Origin: an uncultured Sutterella sp. | GTDB lineage: Bacteria > Pseudomonadota > Gammaproteobacteria > Burkholderiales > Burkholderiaceae_F | Assembly: GCA_905194315.1 (NCBI GenBank) | Contig: CAJJRX010000031.1 | Coordinates: 1-22,991 of the forward strand | Length of the DNA: 22,991 bases | Reading direction: 5' to 3' | Shown: piece after piece, positions 14,445 through 22,776 of the stretch | How positions within the stretch are numbered: position 1 is the stretch's first letter | How the letters are laid out: each line of letters begins with the position of its first letter | Notes under the pieces: generated by a model | The model's input: the letters and a program-made list of their open reading frames with translations, nothing else | What the model was told of the DNA's origin: nothing | Databases searched by the model: none | Made by a program: the position numbers and the translations under genes

Positions 14445-15584
14445 TTATCGCATGAGCGAATCCTGAACAACGTAGGCCACTTCACCCTCGCTTGTCTGGA
14501 ACACAGCTCCAAAACCAAGCGGCGTGGCCGGGGTGGTGATGGCGCCGCTCAGACGGAGTCGGGAGACTGTGCTACCGTCTGCAGCGTTGTAGAAGGACAC
14601 ATAACCGTCATAGTCACCGACAGCGACGGTATTGCCGATTTTCACCGGAGCGTTCGGGCTGCGGTAAAGCAGTTCGTTACGACTCCAGACCTGCTGGCCG
14701 TTGCCGCGATTATACGCATGAATGACACCTTGCGCGTCAACAACATACATTTTTTCTAAGTCGCCGGCAGGACCGGTGACCGCGTCGACTTTCTGCTGCC
14801 AGACAGGCTGACCGTTCTGGGTGTTCATGCAGAGCACACCACCCTGGAAAGTGGCGGCGCACATGAGCTGCTGATCAACCCAGGGGCGGCCGACAACGTC
14901 AACCAGACGTTCAACTTCGGTAATGCCGTGGGATTCGCTCACCACCGCATCAAAAACCACTTCGCCGCGCGGGCTCAGTGCAAGCAGACGGCCGTTGGAC
15001 TGACCGACCAGAATACCGGCGGGCGACCAGACCATTTCGCGGTAGACCTGAAGCGTGAGCGCGGGAGCCTGACTCTGATAGGACCAGAGCTGGGAACCAC
15101 TGCCCATGTCAAAGGCGGTCGTGCGCGCATCAGCAGTGCTCACCACCACAAGACCGTTACCGACGAGCGGCGGAATATTCGCACCGGCCGTGAGTTTGGC
15201 CTCCCAGAGCGGTTTGCCTTCAGCGGAGAAGACTTCGAGGCGGCCGCCGGCACTCACGAGTGCCACGGTGGCGCCGTCACTGCCCACGCCGGCAGTGACC
15301 TGATCCTTGAGATCGGCTTCCCAGACCTTTGCGCCGGTATCACGGTTGAGACGGTAAAGCGATTTGCCGCCCGCAGCGTACACAGCGTTGTCGGTGACGG
15401 CCGGCACCAGATAAGCGGAGTCACTGTCGCCAACACTGGTGCTCCAGACTGTTTTGGTTTTAACCGTTTCATTAAAGTCCTGCAGCTCGGCGGGTTCATG
15501 CGGATCGCTCGAGGAGAACAGACCGCAGCCGGCAAGCGGCAGAGCCATTAACAAAGCGGCAAATTTAGAACATTTTTTCAGCAT
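14445..15584 (-). CDS. bamB: Outer-membrane assembly lipoprotein BamB
   Basis: A 379-residue lipoprotein of the BAM complex that helps insert beta-barrel proteins into the outer membrane. The signal peptide has a clear lipobox LAGC with the acylated Cys20, and the residue after it is Gly, compatible with outer-membrane sorting. The mature part is an eight-bladed beta-propeller built of PQQ-like repeats; several repeats end in the typical tryptophan (TGAKVWE, GKPLWE, GSQLWSY, GQPVWQ, GQQVWS). Length matches the family (about 380-390). The ATG at 15584 has GGAG nine bases upstream. It lies between yfgM and der as in most beta- and gammaproteobacteria; YfgM and BamB are both envelope biogenesis factors. 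Confidence 0.95.
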   Translation of the reverse strand: MLKKCSKFAALLMALPLAGCGLFSSSDPHEPAELQDFNETVKTKTVWSTSVGDSDSAYLVPAVTDNAVYAAGGKSLYRLNRDTGAKVWEADLKDQVTAGVGSDGATVALVSAGGRLEVFSAEGKPLWEAKLTAGANIPPLVGNGLVVVSTADARTTAFDMGSGSQLWSYQSQAPALTLQVYREMVWSPAGILVGQSNGRLLALSPRGEVVFDAVVSESHGITEVERLVDVVGRPWVDQQLMCAATFQGGVLCMNTQNGQPVWQQKVDAVTGPAGDLEKMYVVDAQGVIHAYNRGNGQQVWSRNELLYRSPNAPVKIGNTVAVGDYDGYVSFYNAADGSTVSRLRLSGAITTPATPLGFGAVFQTSEGEVAYVVQDSLMR

Positions 15585-15607
15585 TAGAGAGTGCTCCGTT
15601 GGTTAAC

Positions 15608-15684
15608 GTCCGGGCACAGCGGGCCCGGACCGGCTTGACACACCTGACGGTCAGGGGCGACCGCCTGCGGGTCGCCCGTGACCG
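15608..15684 (-). other. Two GC-rich intercistronic hairpins between yfgM and bamB
   Basis: GTCCGGGC/GCCCGGAC (15608-15615 and 15623-15630) and a longer stem, CGGTCA-x-GGGCGACC with GGTCGCCC-x-TGACCG (15648-15662 and 15670-15684, one mismatch), fill most of the 109-base gap between two genes of one operon. Neither has a T-run on the minus strand. They may protect or process the mRNA and set the relative amounts of the two proteins; this is inference. Confidence 0.5.
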
Positions 15685-15693
15685 GAAAAATCT

Positions 15694-16335
15694 TTACTTC
15701 CCGAGCGGCAGGGAACCCATCTTGATATTCACAAGCGTGCGCAGATTGTTGTCCATCTGGCTCTTGCTCTCGAGAACTTTCGTCCAGTGCTCTCTGGCCT
15801 TGTCGTACTGACCGAGGGCGTAGTAGACGTCCCCGTAGCGGTCGTCGAGTTCGACCTGCAGCGCAGGCAGCGGCTTGACCGCATCAAGCGTCTTGAGAGC
15901 CTCTTCGGGCTTTTTGGCTGAGAGCTGAACAGCCGCCAGACGCACGCGCGCAATATCGGCATACTCAGGCTGGCTCGACTTGCTGATCACCCAGTTGAGC
16001 ATGTACTGCGCAGCCTCATAGTCACCGAGGTGGCTCTGGGCGGAAGCGGCGTTGAGTGCGCCGAGCGTGGCGTAGACGGTCGAGGAGTAGCTGTCGATAA
16101 GCCCCATCGAGGTCGACTGAATGCTCTTCTTGTCACCCTGCATCACCGCAGTCTGCAGCGACACATACACCGCACTCGCCTTGGCGACCTGATTGCGCTG
16201 GTACCAGTTCCAGACATTCCAGCCGGCAAAGGCCAGGCAGCCGGCGCAGATCACAGCCGTCACCAGCGTGCCCCACTTCTCCCACCAGGCTTTGAGCTGG
16301 TCAATACTCTCTTGTTCTTCTAAGTCGTAGGCCAT
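15694..16335 (-). CDS. YfgM-like tetratricopeptide membrane protein
   Basis: A 213-residue protein with a short cytoplasmic N-terminus (MAYDLEEQESIDQLKAWWEK), one membrane segment (about residues 23-46) and a periplasmic helical region of TPR-type repeats (DYEAAQYML, KPEEALKTL, QYDKAREHW). This is the YfgM (TPR_21) layout and length. In E. coli, YfgM associates with the periplasmic chaperone PpiD and the SecYEG translocon and helps outer-membrane protein biogenesis. That fits its position directly before bamB. The ATG at 16335 follows AAGGA. The gap from hisS is 39 bases, so it belongs to the same transcript. Confidence 0.9.
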   Translation of the reverse strand: MAYDLEEQESIDQLKAWWEKWGTLVTAVICAGCLAFAGWNVWNWYQRNQVAKASAVYVSLQTAVMQGDKKSIQSTSMGLIDSYSSTVYATLGALNAASAQSHLGDYEAAQYMLNWVISKSSQPEYADIARVRLAAVQLSAKKPEEALKTLDAVKPLPALQVELDDRYGDVYYALGQYDKAREHWTKVLESKSQMDNNLRTLVNIKMGSLPLGK

Positions 16336-16374
16336 CTTTTCAATCCTTACTCTGAATAAGTCTTCTGAAACAGG

Positions 16375-17670
16375 TTACTGAATCGCATCAAAGGCGGCTT
16401 TAATGAGTGCAGGCGCCTCAGCGAGCGACACCGTGGTCTGCTCGGCAAACGCCACACCCTCGCGCTGACGCAGCGCCTTGACACTCACCATACCCTGGGC
16501 GAGTTCATCGACGGTGGCAAACACGGCAAATTCCGCACCGCTTGCGTCGGCCTTCTTCATCTGCGACTTCAGGCTCGAGTCACCCGGGTGCACGATCACA
16601 CGCAGGCCGGTATCGCGGAGCGCTTCGGCGAGCTTCATTGCGCTGATATGCGCATCACCTTCGTGGTGCAGCACATACACATCAGTGAGCGTACGGGTGG
16701 GCACCACGCCGCATTCACGCATCAGCTCGATGATACGTTCCATCCCCATTGCAAAACCCACACCGGGGGCCGGACGGCCGCCGAGCATTTCAATGAGCGG
16801 ATCGTAACGGCCGCCGCCGCAGATCGTACCCTGCGCGCCCAGCTTGTCCGTAATCCATTCAAACACGGTGTGGTTGTAGTAATCAAGACCGCGCACGAGA
16901 CGGGGATTGATCACATATTCGATGCCGTGTGCAGAGAGAATCGCCTCCAGACGGTTGAGGAACTGGCGGCTTTCCGTGCCGAGGTAGTCAAGCAGACGCG
17001 GGGCGGCATTGACCATTTCCTGCATATCGGGATTCTTCGTATCCAGAATGCGCAGCGGGTTGGTGTGCAGACGGCGGCGGGCATCCTCGTCAAGGATGTC
17101 CTGGTGTTTTTCAAAGTACTCGATCAGTGCAGCACGGTGAGCCTGACGTTCTTCAAGCGCGCCGAGCGTATTGAGTTCAAGGCGCACGGCGCCCACACCG
17201 AGCTCCTTCCAGAGGCGCTGCAGCATCACAAGGATTTCCCCGTCGATATCCGGGCCGGCAATACCGAGCGCTTCCACACCGATCTGGTGGAACTGACGGT
17301 AGCGGCCGCGCTGGGGACGTTCATGACGGAACATCGGACCGCAATACCACAGGCGCTGCACGTTGCCGTACAGAAGATTGTGCTCGTTGACACTGCGCAC
17401 AACCGCAGAGGTGCCTTCCGGGCGCAGCGTAAGCTGATCGCCGTTCATGCTGTCGGTAAAGGAGTACATTTCCTTTTCCACAATATCGGTCACCTCACCC
17501 ACACCGCGCGTGAACACACGGGTGTCTTCCAGAATCGGAGTGCGGATCTCCTGATAACCGTAACGTTCAAGCACGCTTACGGCGGTCTGCTGGAGTGTCT
17601 GCCAGACAACGGCATCCTCCGGGAGCATGTCATTCATGCCCTTGACGCCAAAAAATTTTTCTTTGCTCAT
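16375..17670 (-). CDS. hisS: Histidyl-tRNA synthetase
   Basis: A 431-residue class II aminoacyl-tRNA synthetase that charges tRNA-His. It has intact LRPEGTSAVVR (residues 82-92), motif 2 FRHERPQRGRYRQFHQ (114-129), the histidine-binding signature LVRGLDYYNHTVFE (258-271), motif 3 GGGRYDPLIEMLGG and GVGFAMGMERI, and a C-terminal anticodon-binding domain (DVYVLHHEG onward). Length is typical (about 425-450). This intact enzyme contrasts with the HisZ paralogue at 5923-7086. The ATG at 17670 follows a good TAGGAAC ribosome-binding site. The gap from ispG is 36 bases; it is part of the ispG-hisS-yfgM-bamB operon. Confidence 0.98.
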   Translation of the reverse strand: MSKEKFFGVKGMNDMLPEDAVVWQTLQQTAVSVLERYGYQEIRTPILEDTRVFTRGVGEVTDIVEKEMYSFTDSMNGDQLTLRPEGTSAVVRSVNEHNLLYGNVQRLWYCGPMFRHERPQRGRYRQFHQIGVEALGIAGPDIDGEILVMLQRLWKELGVGAVRLELNTLGALEERQAHRAALIEYFEKHQDILDEDARRRLHTNPLRILDTKNPDMQEMVNAAPRLLDYLGTESRQFLNRLEAILSAHGIEYVINPRLVRGLDYYNHTVFEWITDKLGAQGTICGGGRYDPLIEMLGGRPAPGVGFAMGMERIIELMRECGVVPTRTLTDVYVLHHEGDAHISAMKLAEALRDTGLRVIVHPGDSSLKSQMKKADASGAEFAVFATVDELAQGMVSVKALRQREGVAFAEQTTVSLAEAPALIKAAFDAIQ

Positions 17671-17706
17671 AGTTCCTACTGATTTTTGTTTTGTCTTGCG
17701 ACGCGG

Positions 17707-18945
17707 TTACGCGCCGTAAGTGTTCTGAACGAATTCTTCAATCATAGCCTGAAAGCGCTCCTGCATGTCGTCGCCCTTGAGCGAGCAGACTTTTTCCCCG
17801 CGCACAAACACGGGAGCAACAGGACTTTCCCCTGCCCCGGGCAGGCTGATGCCGATATCGGCCTGACGGCTCTCACCCGGACCGTTCACCACGCAGCCCA
17901 TTACGGCAACCGACATCGATTCCACACCGGGATAGCGCTGACGCCACTCGGGCATACGTTCACGCAGGAAATTCTGCGTGGAGGCTGCAAGGCGCTGGAA
18001 CAGGTCCGACGTGGTACGTCCGCATCCCGGGCAGCTGGTCACCAGCGGCACAAAGCTGCGAAGCCCCATGGACTGCAGAATCTCCTGGGCCACCACAACC
18101 TCCTCGGTGCGGGGGGCACCCGGCGTGGGGGTGAGCGAGACACGGATCGTATCGCCGATCCCCTCCTGCAGCAGCACGGCAAGCGCGGCGGTCGAGGCGA
18201 CAATCCCCTTGGAGCCGATACCTGCCTCGGTCAGACCGAGGTGCAGTGCATACTGACAGCGGCGGGCAAGCATACGGTAAACCGCAATGAGTTCCTGCAC
18301 AACGGAAACCTTTGCCGAGAGCACAATCCTGTCGGCACCAAGACCGAGCCTGACCGCCAGATCAGCACTGCTGATCGCGCTTTCCACGAGGGCGGCGCGA
18401 ACGAGTTCCTGATTGCTGAGCGGCATGCCCTTGGCCTGATTTTCGTCCATCATGCGCGCGAGCAGCTCCTGATCAAGACTGCCCCAGTTCACACCGATGC
18501 GCACGGCGGCGCCGTATTTTTTGGCGGCCTCAATCATGAGCGAGAAGTTCTCCTCGCCCTTGGAGCCCTTGCCGACGTTGCCCGGGTTGATGCGGTACTT
18601 GGAGAGCGCCGCGGCACATTCGGGCACGTCCGTGAGCAGCTTGTGCCCGTTGTAGTGGAAGTCACCGACAAGCGGCACATTGCAGCCGAGCCGGTCGAGT
18701 TCGTTACGGATCTCCACCACGCCGCGGGCGGCGTCAGGCGTGTTCACCGTCAGGCGCACAAGCTCGCTGCCTGCGCGCCAGAGTTCCATAATCTGCGCAA
18801 CACTGCCGGCCACGTCCGTCGTTGCCGTGTTCGTCATGGACTGAACGACAACAGGCGCCATCCCACCGATCACCACGGTGTTATCGCGCCAGCTGACTCT
18901 GACCGCATGAGATTTGCGATGAAATTGAATTCCTTGAGTTGCCAC
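17707..18945 (-). CDS. ispG: 4-hydroxy-3-methylbut-2-enyl diphosphate synthase IspG (GcpE)
   Basis: About 412 residues; the sixth enzyme of the MEP isoprenoid pathway, reducing MEcPP to HMBPP with a [4Fe-4S] cluster. The N-terminal TIM barrel (VVVQSMTNTATTDV, RINPGNVGKGSK, RIGVNWGSLD) and the cluster ligands Cys305 and Cys308 (SCPGCGRT), Cys351 and Glu358 (MGCVVNGPGESRQADIG) are intact. I choose GTG at 18945 because GGAG lies six bases upstream; another GTG at 18963 would add six residues and has no clear ribosome-binding site. The gene follows rodZ after 95 bases of structured spacer, the normal order. Confidence 0.95.
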   Translation of the reverse strand: MATQGIQFHRKSHAVRVSWRDNTVVIGGMAPVVVQSMTNTATTDVAGSVAQIMELWRAGSELVRLTVNTPDAARGVVEIRNELDRLGCNVPLVGDFHYNGHKLLTDVPECAAALSKYRINPGNVGKGSKGEENFSLMIEAAKKYGAAVRIGVNWGSLDQELLARMMDENQAKGMPLSNQELVRAALVESAISSADLAVRLGLGADRIVLSAKVSVVQELIAVYRMLARRCQYALHLGLTEAGIGSKGIVASTAALAVLLQEGIGDTIRVSLTPTPGAPRTEEVVVAQEILQSMGLRSFVPLVTSCPGCGRTTSDLFQRLAASTQNFLRERMPEWRQRYPGVESMSVAVMGCVVNGPGESRQADIGISLPGAGESPVAPVFVRGEKVCSLKGDDMQERFQAMIEEFVQNTYGA

Positions 18946-18969
18946 AATTTTCTCCGAAAACACTGCCCG

Positions 18970-19029
18970 CGCTCACCACGGTTTCCCGTTACGAGAAAGG
19001 GGCTCCCGGTCGCGGGGCCCCAGTGAGCG
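18970..19029 (-). other. Structured spacer between rodZ and ispG
   Basis: The 95-base gap folds on itself: outer arms CGCTCAC (18970-18976) and GTGAGCG (19023-19029) enclose an inner hairpin GGGGC-t-CCC / GGG-GCCCC (18999-19007 and 19014-19021). There is no T-run on the minus strand, so it is unlikely to terminate transcription. It may be an mRNA-processing or stabilising element; unproven. Confidence 0.4.
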
Positions 19030-19040
19030 GTTGCGAGAAC

Positions 19041-20081
19041 TTACTTCAGTTCAAAGCGGGCGACACCCTTCTGGGTGTAGGAGCTGATGCTGTATTTGGA
19101 TCCGTCGACCGTCATGCTGACAGCCGGCGCGTTACCGAAGGTAAAGCGGGCACCGGCGGGAACAACGATCGTCGCGGAGGAGTCGGCGCTCATCGTGCGA
19201 CTGAAAATTTTGTCATTGTTTCTGCTGAGCACCTCCACCCAGCAGTCTGCGGAAACGCGCAGAACCACCTGACGTTCACCGGCGCGGGCTGCAGGTTTCT
19301 CAGTTTTGGCAGGCTCGGCGGCTTCAGGTTTTGTCTCGGCAGGCCTGTTCGCCTGAGTCTGTGCAGCAGGCGCAGCGGCAGCTGCAGCGGCAGGGCTCTG
19401 GGCGGCTGCATTCGGGGCAGCCGGCTGAGCCGGACTCTGAGCGGCACCGGCCGCAGGGGCGCTCTCAGGCGCCTGCGCAGGCGTGAGCGGTGCGGGTGCA
19501 GGGGCGACCATCGGGGTGGTGCTCTGCTGGGCGGCAGGCTGCTTGAGGCCGGAGGCTTCGGCGATCTTGGCCGCCTCGGTGTTCTCCGTCTTGCCGCCAG
19601 TCGCTTCCGTGGAGGACTTGCCGGTAATCATTTCAACGACCTGTGTGCGCACGCCGCCCTGATCGGTAAAGGCGTACCAGACAGCCGCCACCAGCACGCA
19701 CAGCAGCACCAGACCGGCAACCAGCCGCAGACCACGGTGACCCGAGGAGTGACTGATCACAGGCTCATGCGCCACGTCGGTCTGGGGAAGAACACCAACG
19801 GGGTCTGTGGTCTGTGCATAGCGGGCGGTGTAGTCATTGAGCAGCGGCGTGGGATCAATACGCAGAACCCGGGCGACATTACGGATAAATGCGCGCACGT
19901 ACACGGGTTCCGGCAGATGCGCCATATTTTCTTCTTCAAGGGCTTTGAGCTGAGCAATAGACAGTCGGGATCTCGTTTCCATATCGCCAAGCGAGATGCC
20001 CTGTTCTTCACGTGCGGCACGCAGCACCGCGCCGAACCCTGACTGGGCATCTTTGAGCTGCCCGTTTTGAACCTTATCCAT
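19041..20081 (-). CDS. rodZ: Cytoskeletal protein RodZ
   Basis: A 346-residue bitopic membrane protein linking MreB filaments to the cell-wall elongation machinery and so setting rod shape. The N-terminal helix-turn-helix of the RodZ type (about residues 16-75, VLRAAREEQGISLGDMETRS and the YVRAFIRNVARVLRID stretch) contacts MreB. A membrane segment spans about 119-137. A long alanine/proline-rich periplasmic linker (about 183-265) leads to the C-terminal beta domain (DUF4115, about 269-346, QVVLRVSADCWVEVLSRN). The ATG at 20081 follows GGGGAAG at normal spacing. The gap to rlmN is 32 bases. In most betaproteobacteria a pilF/pilW-type TPR lipoprotein gene lies between rlmN and rodZ; it is absent here. 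Confidence 0.93.
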   Translation of the reverse strand: MDKVQNGQLKDAQSGFGAVLRAAREEQGISLGDMETRSRLSIAQLKALEEENMAHLPEPVYVRAFIRNVARVLRIDPTPLLNDYTARYAQTTDPVGVLPQTDVAHEPVISHSSGHRGLRLVAGLVLLCVLVAAVWYAFTDQGGVRTQVVEMITGKSSTEATGGKTENTEAAKIAEASGLKQPAAQQSTTPMVAPAPAPLTPAQAPESAPAAGAAQSPAQPAAPNAAAQSPAAAAAAAPAAQTQANRPAETKPEAAEPAKTEKPAARAGERQVVLRVSADCWVEVLSRNNDKIFSRTMSADSSATIVVPAGARFTFGNAPAVSMTVDGSKYSISSYTQKGVARFELK

Positions 20082-20113
20082 TAGTGCTTCCCCGTTTCAC
20101 TCGCCCCGGCACA

Positions 20114-21292
20114 TCAGCGCTTGCCGGGCAGAGTCTTGTGAAAATAAATTTTTGCCTGCGCTTTCTGCTCAGCAAGGCGCTCGGCACGGCGCGTACGGTC
20201 ACGCACCTCGCCGGCGAGCTGGCCGCAGGCGGCATCGATATCGTCGCCGCGAGTCTTTCTAACAGTCGACACAATCCCCGCCTCGTTCAGACGGCGGCAG
20301 AAAGCGAGCACCTGCTCACGTTCGGGCGAATGCAGATCAGACTGCGCAAACGCGTTGAACGGAATCAGATTGAACTTGCAGGGCACCTGTTCACGGCGCA
20401 CCAGTTCAATCAGCTTGTCAGCATCGTCAAGACTGTCATTGATACCGCCGAGCATCACGTACTCAAACGTGATGAAATCGCGCGGTGCCACCCGCAGATA
20501 CCGGCGGCAGGCAGCCATCAGGTCACTGAGCGGGTGTTTGCGGTTGACAGGCATCAGTTTGTCGCGCACTTCGTCATCGGCAGCGTGCAGACTCACCGCC
20601 AGGGCCACCGGGGTCTCCTGAGCAAGTTTGTCCATCTGACGCACCAGGCCGGAAGTGGAGACCGTCACGCGGCGACGTGACAGCCCGTAGCCGTTGTCAT
20701 CCAGAAAAATCTTAAGGGCGCGAATCACATTATCGAGATTCTGCAAGGGTTCGCCCATACCCATGAGGACCACATTCGAAATAATGCGGTCATTGGGGTC
20801 AGTGACGCCGTTGAGCGCACGCAGTTCGTGCTCGGCGTACCAGAGCTGACCCACAATTTCTGCCGTAGAGAGGTTGCGGTTGAAGCCCTGTTTACCGGTT
20901 GAGCAAAAGAGACAGCCCATTGCACAGCCGGCCTGAGTGGAGATGCACAGCGTGCCGCGATCGTCCTCAGGGATGTAAACCGTTTCAACCGCATTGCCGT
21001 TACCGACATCAAAAAGCCACTTGCGCGTACCGTCGGCGGACTTCTTCTCCGCGATGGGCACAGGGGGCTTGACTTCTGCCATTGCCTCGAGCTTGGCACG
21101 GAAGGATTTGGCCAAGTTGGTCATCTTCTCAAAATCTCCCTCGACATGGCGGTGAAGCCAGCGCGAGAGCTGAGTGGCGCGGAAGGGTTTTTCACCGATT
21201 TCCTGACACCATGCGACAAGACCCGCATGATCAAAATCAAGCAGGTTGACCTTTGCCGCAGGGGCATTAGCGGTATTGATGTTTTCTGTCAC
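20114..21292 (-). CDS. rlmN: Dual-specificity RNA methyltransferase RlmN
   Basis: About 392 residues. A radical-SAM enzyme that methylates C2 of A2503 in 23S rRNA and A37 of some tRNAs. The cluster motif CxxxCxxC is CAMGCLFC (Cys123, Cys127, Cys130), with MGMGEPL, the STSGL and SLHA segments, and the C-terminal methyl-carrying Cys356 in DDIDAACGQL. All needed residues are present. The start is taken as GTG at 21292 because AGAGGA lies eight bases upstream; a GTG at 21313, four bases from the ndk stop, lacks a ribosome-binding site. It is co-transcribed with ndk. A tail of about 20 basic residues ends the protein. Confidence 0.95.
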   Translation of the reverse strand: MTENINTANAPAAKVNLLDFDHAGLVAWCQEIGEKPFRATQLSRWLHRHVEGDFEKMTNLAKSFRAKLEAMAEVKPPVPIAEKKSADGTRKWLFDVGNGNAVETVYIPEDDRGTLCISTQAGCAMGCLFCSTGKQGFNRNLSTAEIVGQLWYAEHELRALNGVTDPNDRIISNVVLMGMGEPLQNLDNVIRALKIFLDDNGYGLSRRRVTVSTSGLVRQMDKLAQETPVALAVSLHAADDEVRDKLMPVNRKHPLSDLMAACRRYLRVAPRDFITFEYVMLGGINDSLDDADKLIELVRREQVPCKFNLIPFNAFAQSDLHSPEREQVLAFCRRLNEAGIVSTVRKTRGDDIDAACGQLAGEVRDRTRRAERLAEQKAQAKIYFHKTLPGKR

Positions 21293-21316
21293 TGGCAAAT
21301 TCCTCTGCTTCACCTG

Positions 21317-21742
21317 TTAGCGGGTATGAATCGCCAGGGTGGGGAAGAAGTAGGCGATTTCGACAGCAGCCGTTTCGGGGGCGTCAGAGCCGTGAACAGC
21401 ATTGGCGTCAATGCTTTCAGCGAAATCAGCGCGGATCGTGCCGGGAGCAGCCTTCTTCGGGTCGGTGGCACCCATCAGTTCACGGTTCTTCTTGATGGCG
21501 TCTTCGCCTTCGAGAACCTGAATCATCACGGGACCGGAGGTCATGAACTTGACCAGGTCGGCAAAGAAGGGACGTTCCTTGTGAACGGCATAGAAGCCTT
21601 CGGCTTCAGCCTGGGAGAGGTGACGCATCTGGGCGGCAACAATCTTGAGGCCGTTGGTTTCGAAGCGCGAGTAGATCTTGCCGATAACATTCTTGGCAAC
21701 AGCATCCGGTTTGATGATAGAGAGGGTACGTTCAATAGCCAT
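21317..21742 (-). CDS. ndk: Nucleoside diphosphate kinase
   Basis: A 141-residue enzyme that transfers the gamma-phosphate of ATP to other nucleoside diphosphates through a phospho-histidine. The N-terminal ERTLSIIKPDAVAKN, the RPFF segment and the active-site His117 in NAVHGSDA are all intact. Length is exactly that expected. The ATG at 21742 has a GAGAG-type ribosome-binding site. It is the first gene of the long minus-strand cluster; rlmN follows after 24 bases. Confidence 0.98.
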   Translation of the reverse strand: MAIERTLSIIKPDAVAKNVIGKIYSRFETNGLKIVAAQMRHLSQAEAEGFYAVHKERPFFADLVKFMTSGPVMIQVLEGEDAIKKNRELMGATDPKKAAPGTIRADFAESIDANAVHGSDAPETAAVEIAYFFPTLAIHTR

Positions 21743-22052
21743 TTTTGACTCTCGAAAAACTTGATTGAAAAATGTCGCGTCAGGAAAAGACTTTCCGTGC
21801 CGCGGCAGGGATTAGCTTGGGTTCGGGTGTCTTCAGAGTGCAAGACATTACCCCGATTCAAACAAATTATTTTAGCATGAGCGACTTCTCAGCTTCTCCT
21901 GAGGCCTGTATGTTTTTCTTTCCTGTTTGTTTCTGAGTTCAACTTTCACGCCTGCTTGTGTCACAATACGTTCTGAGTCGGTATGCTCCCGGGGCTCACC
22001 GTGCGGAGAGCCTCCCCGCGGCAGCATCCACAACAAAAACAAAGGAGACCAA
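21743..22052. other. Divergent intergenic region between ndk and the hypothetical gene
   Basis: These 310 bases must hold the ndk promoter (minus) and the promoter of the plus-strand gene. On the minus strand TAAAAT lies near 21870-21877 but lacks a good -35. On the plus strand TTCAAC near 21940 with CACAAT near 21963 is a weak pair. Short hairpins are visible, for example CTCAG/CTGAG at about 21888-21903 and a GC-rich one at about 22000-22025 in the leader of the plus-strand gene. I see no RNA gene or small coding sequence. Confidence 0.45.
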
Positions 22053-22628
22053 ATGTCTGCACGTATCACTAAAGAGTTTGCAGAAGATCTAGGACAATCT
22101 CTGGGCGGCTGCGCCTCTGAACTCACACTCGGCATGTACTACAAGGAAGCCGCCTACCGCAGCAAGGCCCGTCTCAATGTGATTCCTTTTCTGGGGATGA
22201 AGAAAAAGCGCCGCTTTCAGGTGCTCTGGTCCTGCTGCATGGAGGCGGTGGCGATCCGCTGCGCCGCAGACCGGCTCCCTGAGCTGCGTGAAAACCAGAA
22301 GTTTTACGCCAAGACGCTTTTTCAGATGCAGACCTATAACAACGGCGTGCTCAGCAAAGCCTTCCTCCCGTACTTCAGCCCCGAGGAGCTGCAGAACTTC
22401 AGCAGAATCCGCAAGGATTTTGTCCGCCTCGCCGAAGAACCCGGCACCGGCAAGGAGGAGTTTGCCCGCGCCTTTCTGAAGGTGCTCCATGCGGACAACC
22501 CCGGCATCGTGGACGATGCGCTCGTGAGCGCCCTCTCGAGCGAAATCGGACTGGCGACGAACGTCTTTGAGAAGATGATCCGGATTCACCTTGAGAAGCT
22601 TGACGGCAAAACGCCGGAAAACGCCTGA
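22053..22628 (+). CDS. Hypothetical protein, 191 residues, family not recognised
   Basis: I do not recognise this family. The ATG at 22053 is chosen because AAAGGAGACC lies just upstream, one of the best ribosome-binding sites here; the in-frame extension back to 21927 is not protein-like. The 191-residue product appears soluble and largely helical, with no signal peptide or membrane segment. A basic patch KARLNVIPFLGMKKKRR (about 38-54) precedes WSCCMEAVAIRCAADRL with three cysteines (60, 61, 70). A helical half follows (PEELQNFSRIRKDFVRLAEE, then ALVSALSSEIGLATNVFEKM), ending in a charged tail. Codon use resembles its neighbours, so recent transfer is not suggested. It stands alone, divergent from ndk and convergent with a flavoprotein, with its own terminator. 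No function is proposed. Confidence 0.75.
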   Translation: MSARITKEFAEDLGQSLGGCASELTLGMYYKEAAYRSKARLNVIPFLGMKKKRRFQVLWSCCMEAVAIRCAADRLPELRENQKFYAKTLFQMQTYNNGVLSKAFLPYFSPEELQNFSRIRKDFVRLAEEPGTGKEEFARAFLKVLHADNPGIVDDALVSALSSEIGLATNVFEKMIRIHLEKLDGKTPENA

Positions 22629-22651
22629 CAGGCGCCCTTCTCCGGATACAC

Positions 22652-22690
22652 AAAGGCCACCTCAGTAAACTGAAGTGGCCTTTTGCTTTT
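22652..22690. terminator. Terminator between the hypothetical gene and the flavoprotein gene
   Basis: AAAGGCCACCTCAG (22652-22665) and CTGAAGTGGCCTTT (22670-22683) pair around a TAAA loop with one C-A mismatch, followed by TTTTGCTTTT in total on the plus strand. On the minus strand the mismatch becomes a U-G pair, but the tail (TTTGTGT) is poorer. It can serve both convergent genes, whose stops end at 22628 and 22777. Confidence 0.8.
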
Positions 22691-22776
22691 CTGCCGGCCG
22701 ATCTTTACCGGACCGGCCTGCCGCTCCCCGGAGCGGTCCCCGGAGAACAGCCGGGACTCAGGTGAGCCCGATACGC

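Noticed and set aside
19240..19560. Alanine/proline-rich low-complexity stretch in rodZ as a possible tandem DNA repeat or frameshift site.
   Set aside because: The bases are not exactly repeated and the frame stays open; Ala/Pro-rich periplasmic linkers are normal in RodZ.
21927..22052. N-terminal extension of the hypothetical protein by 42 codons.
   Set aside because: The extension overlaps the promoter and leader and ends in the strong ribosome-binding site for the ATG at 22053.
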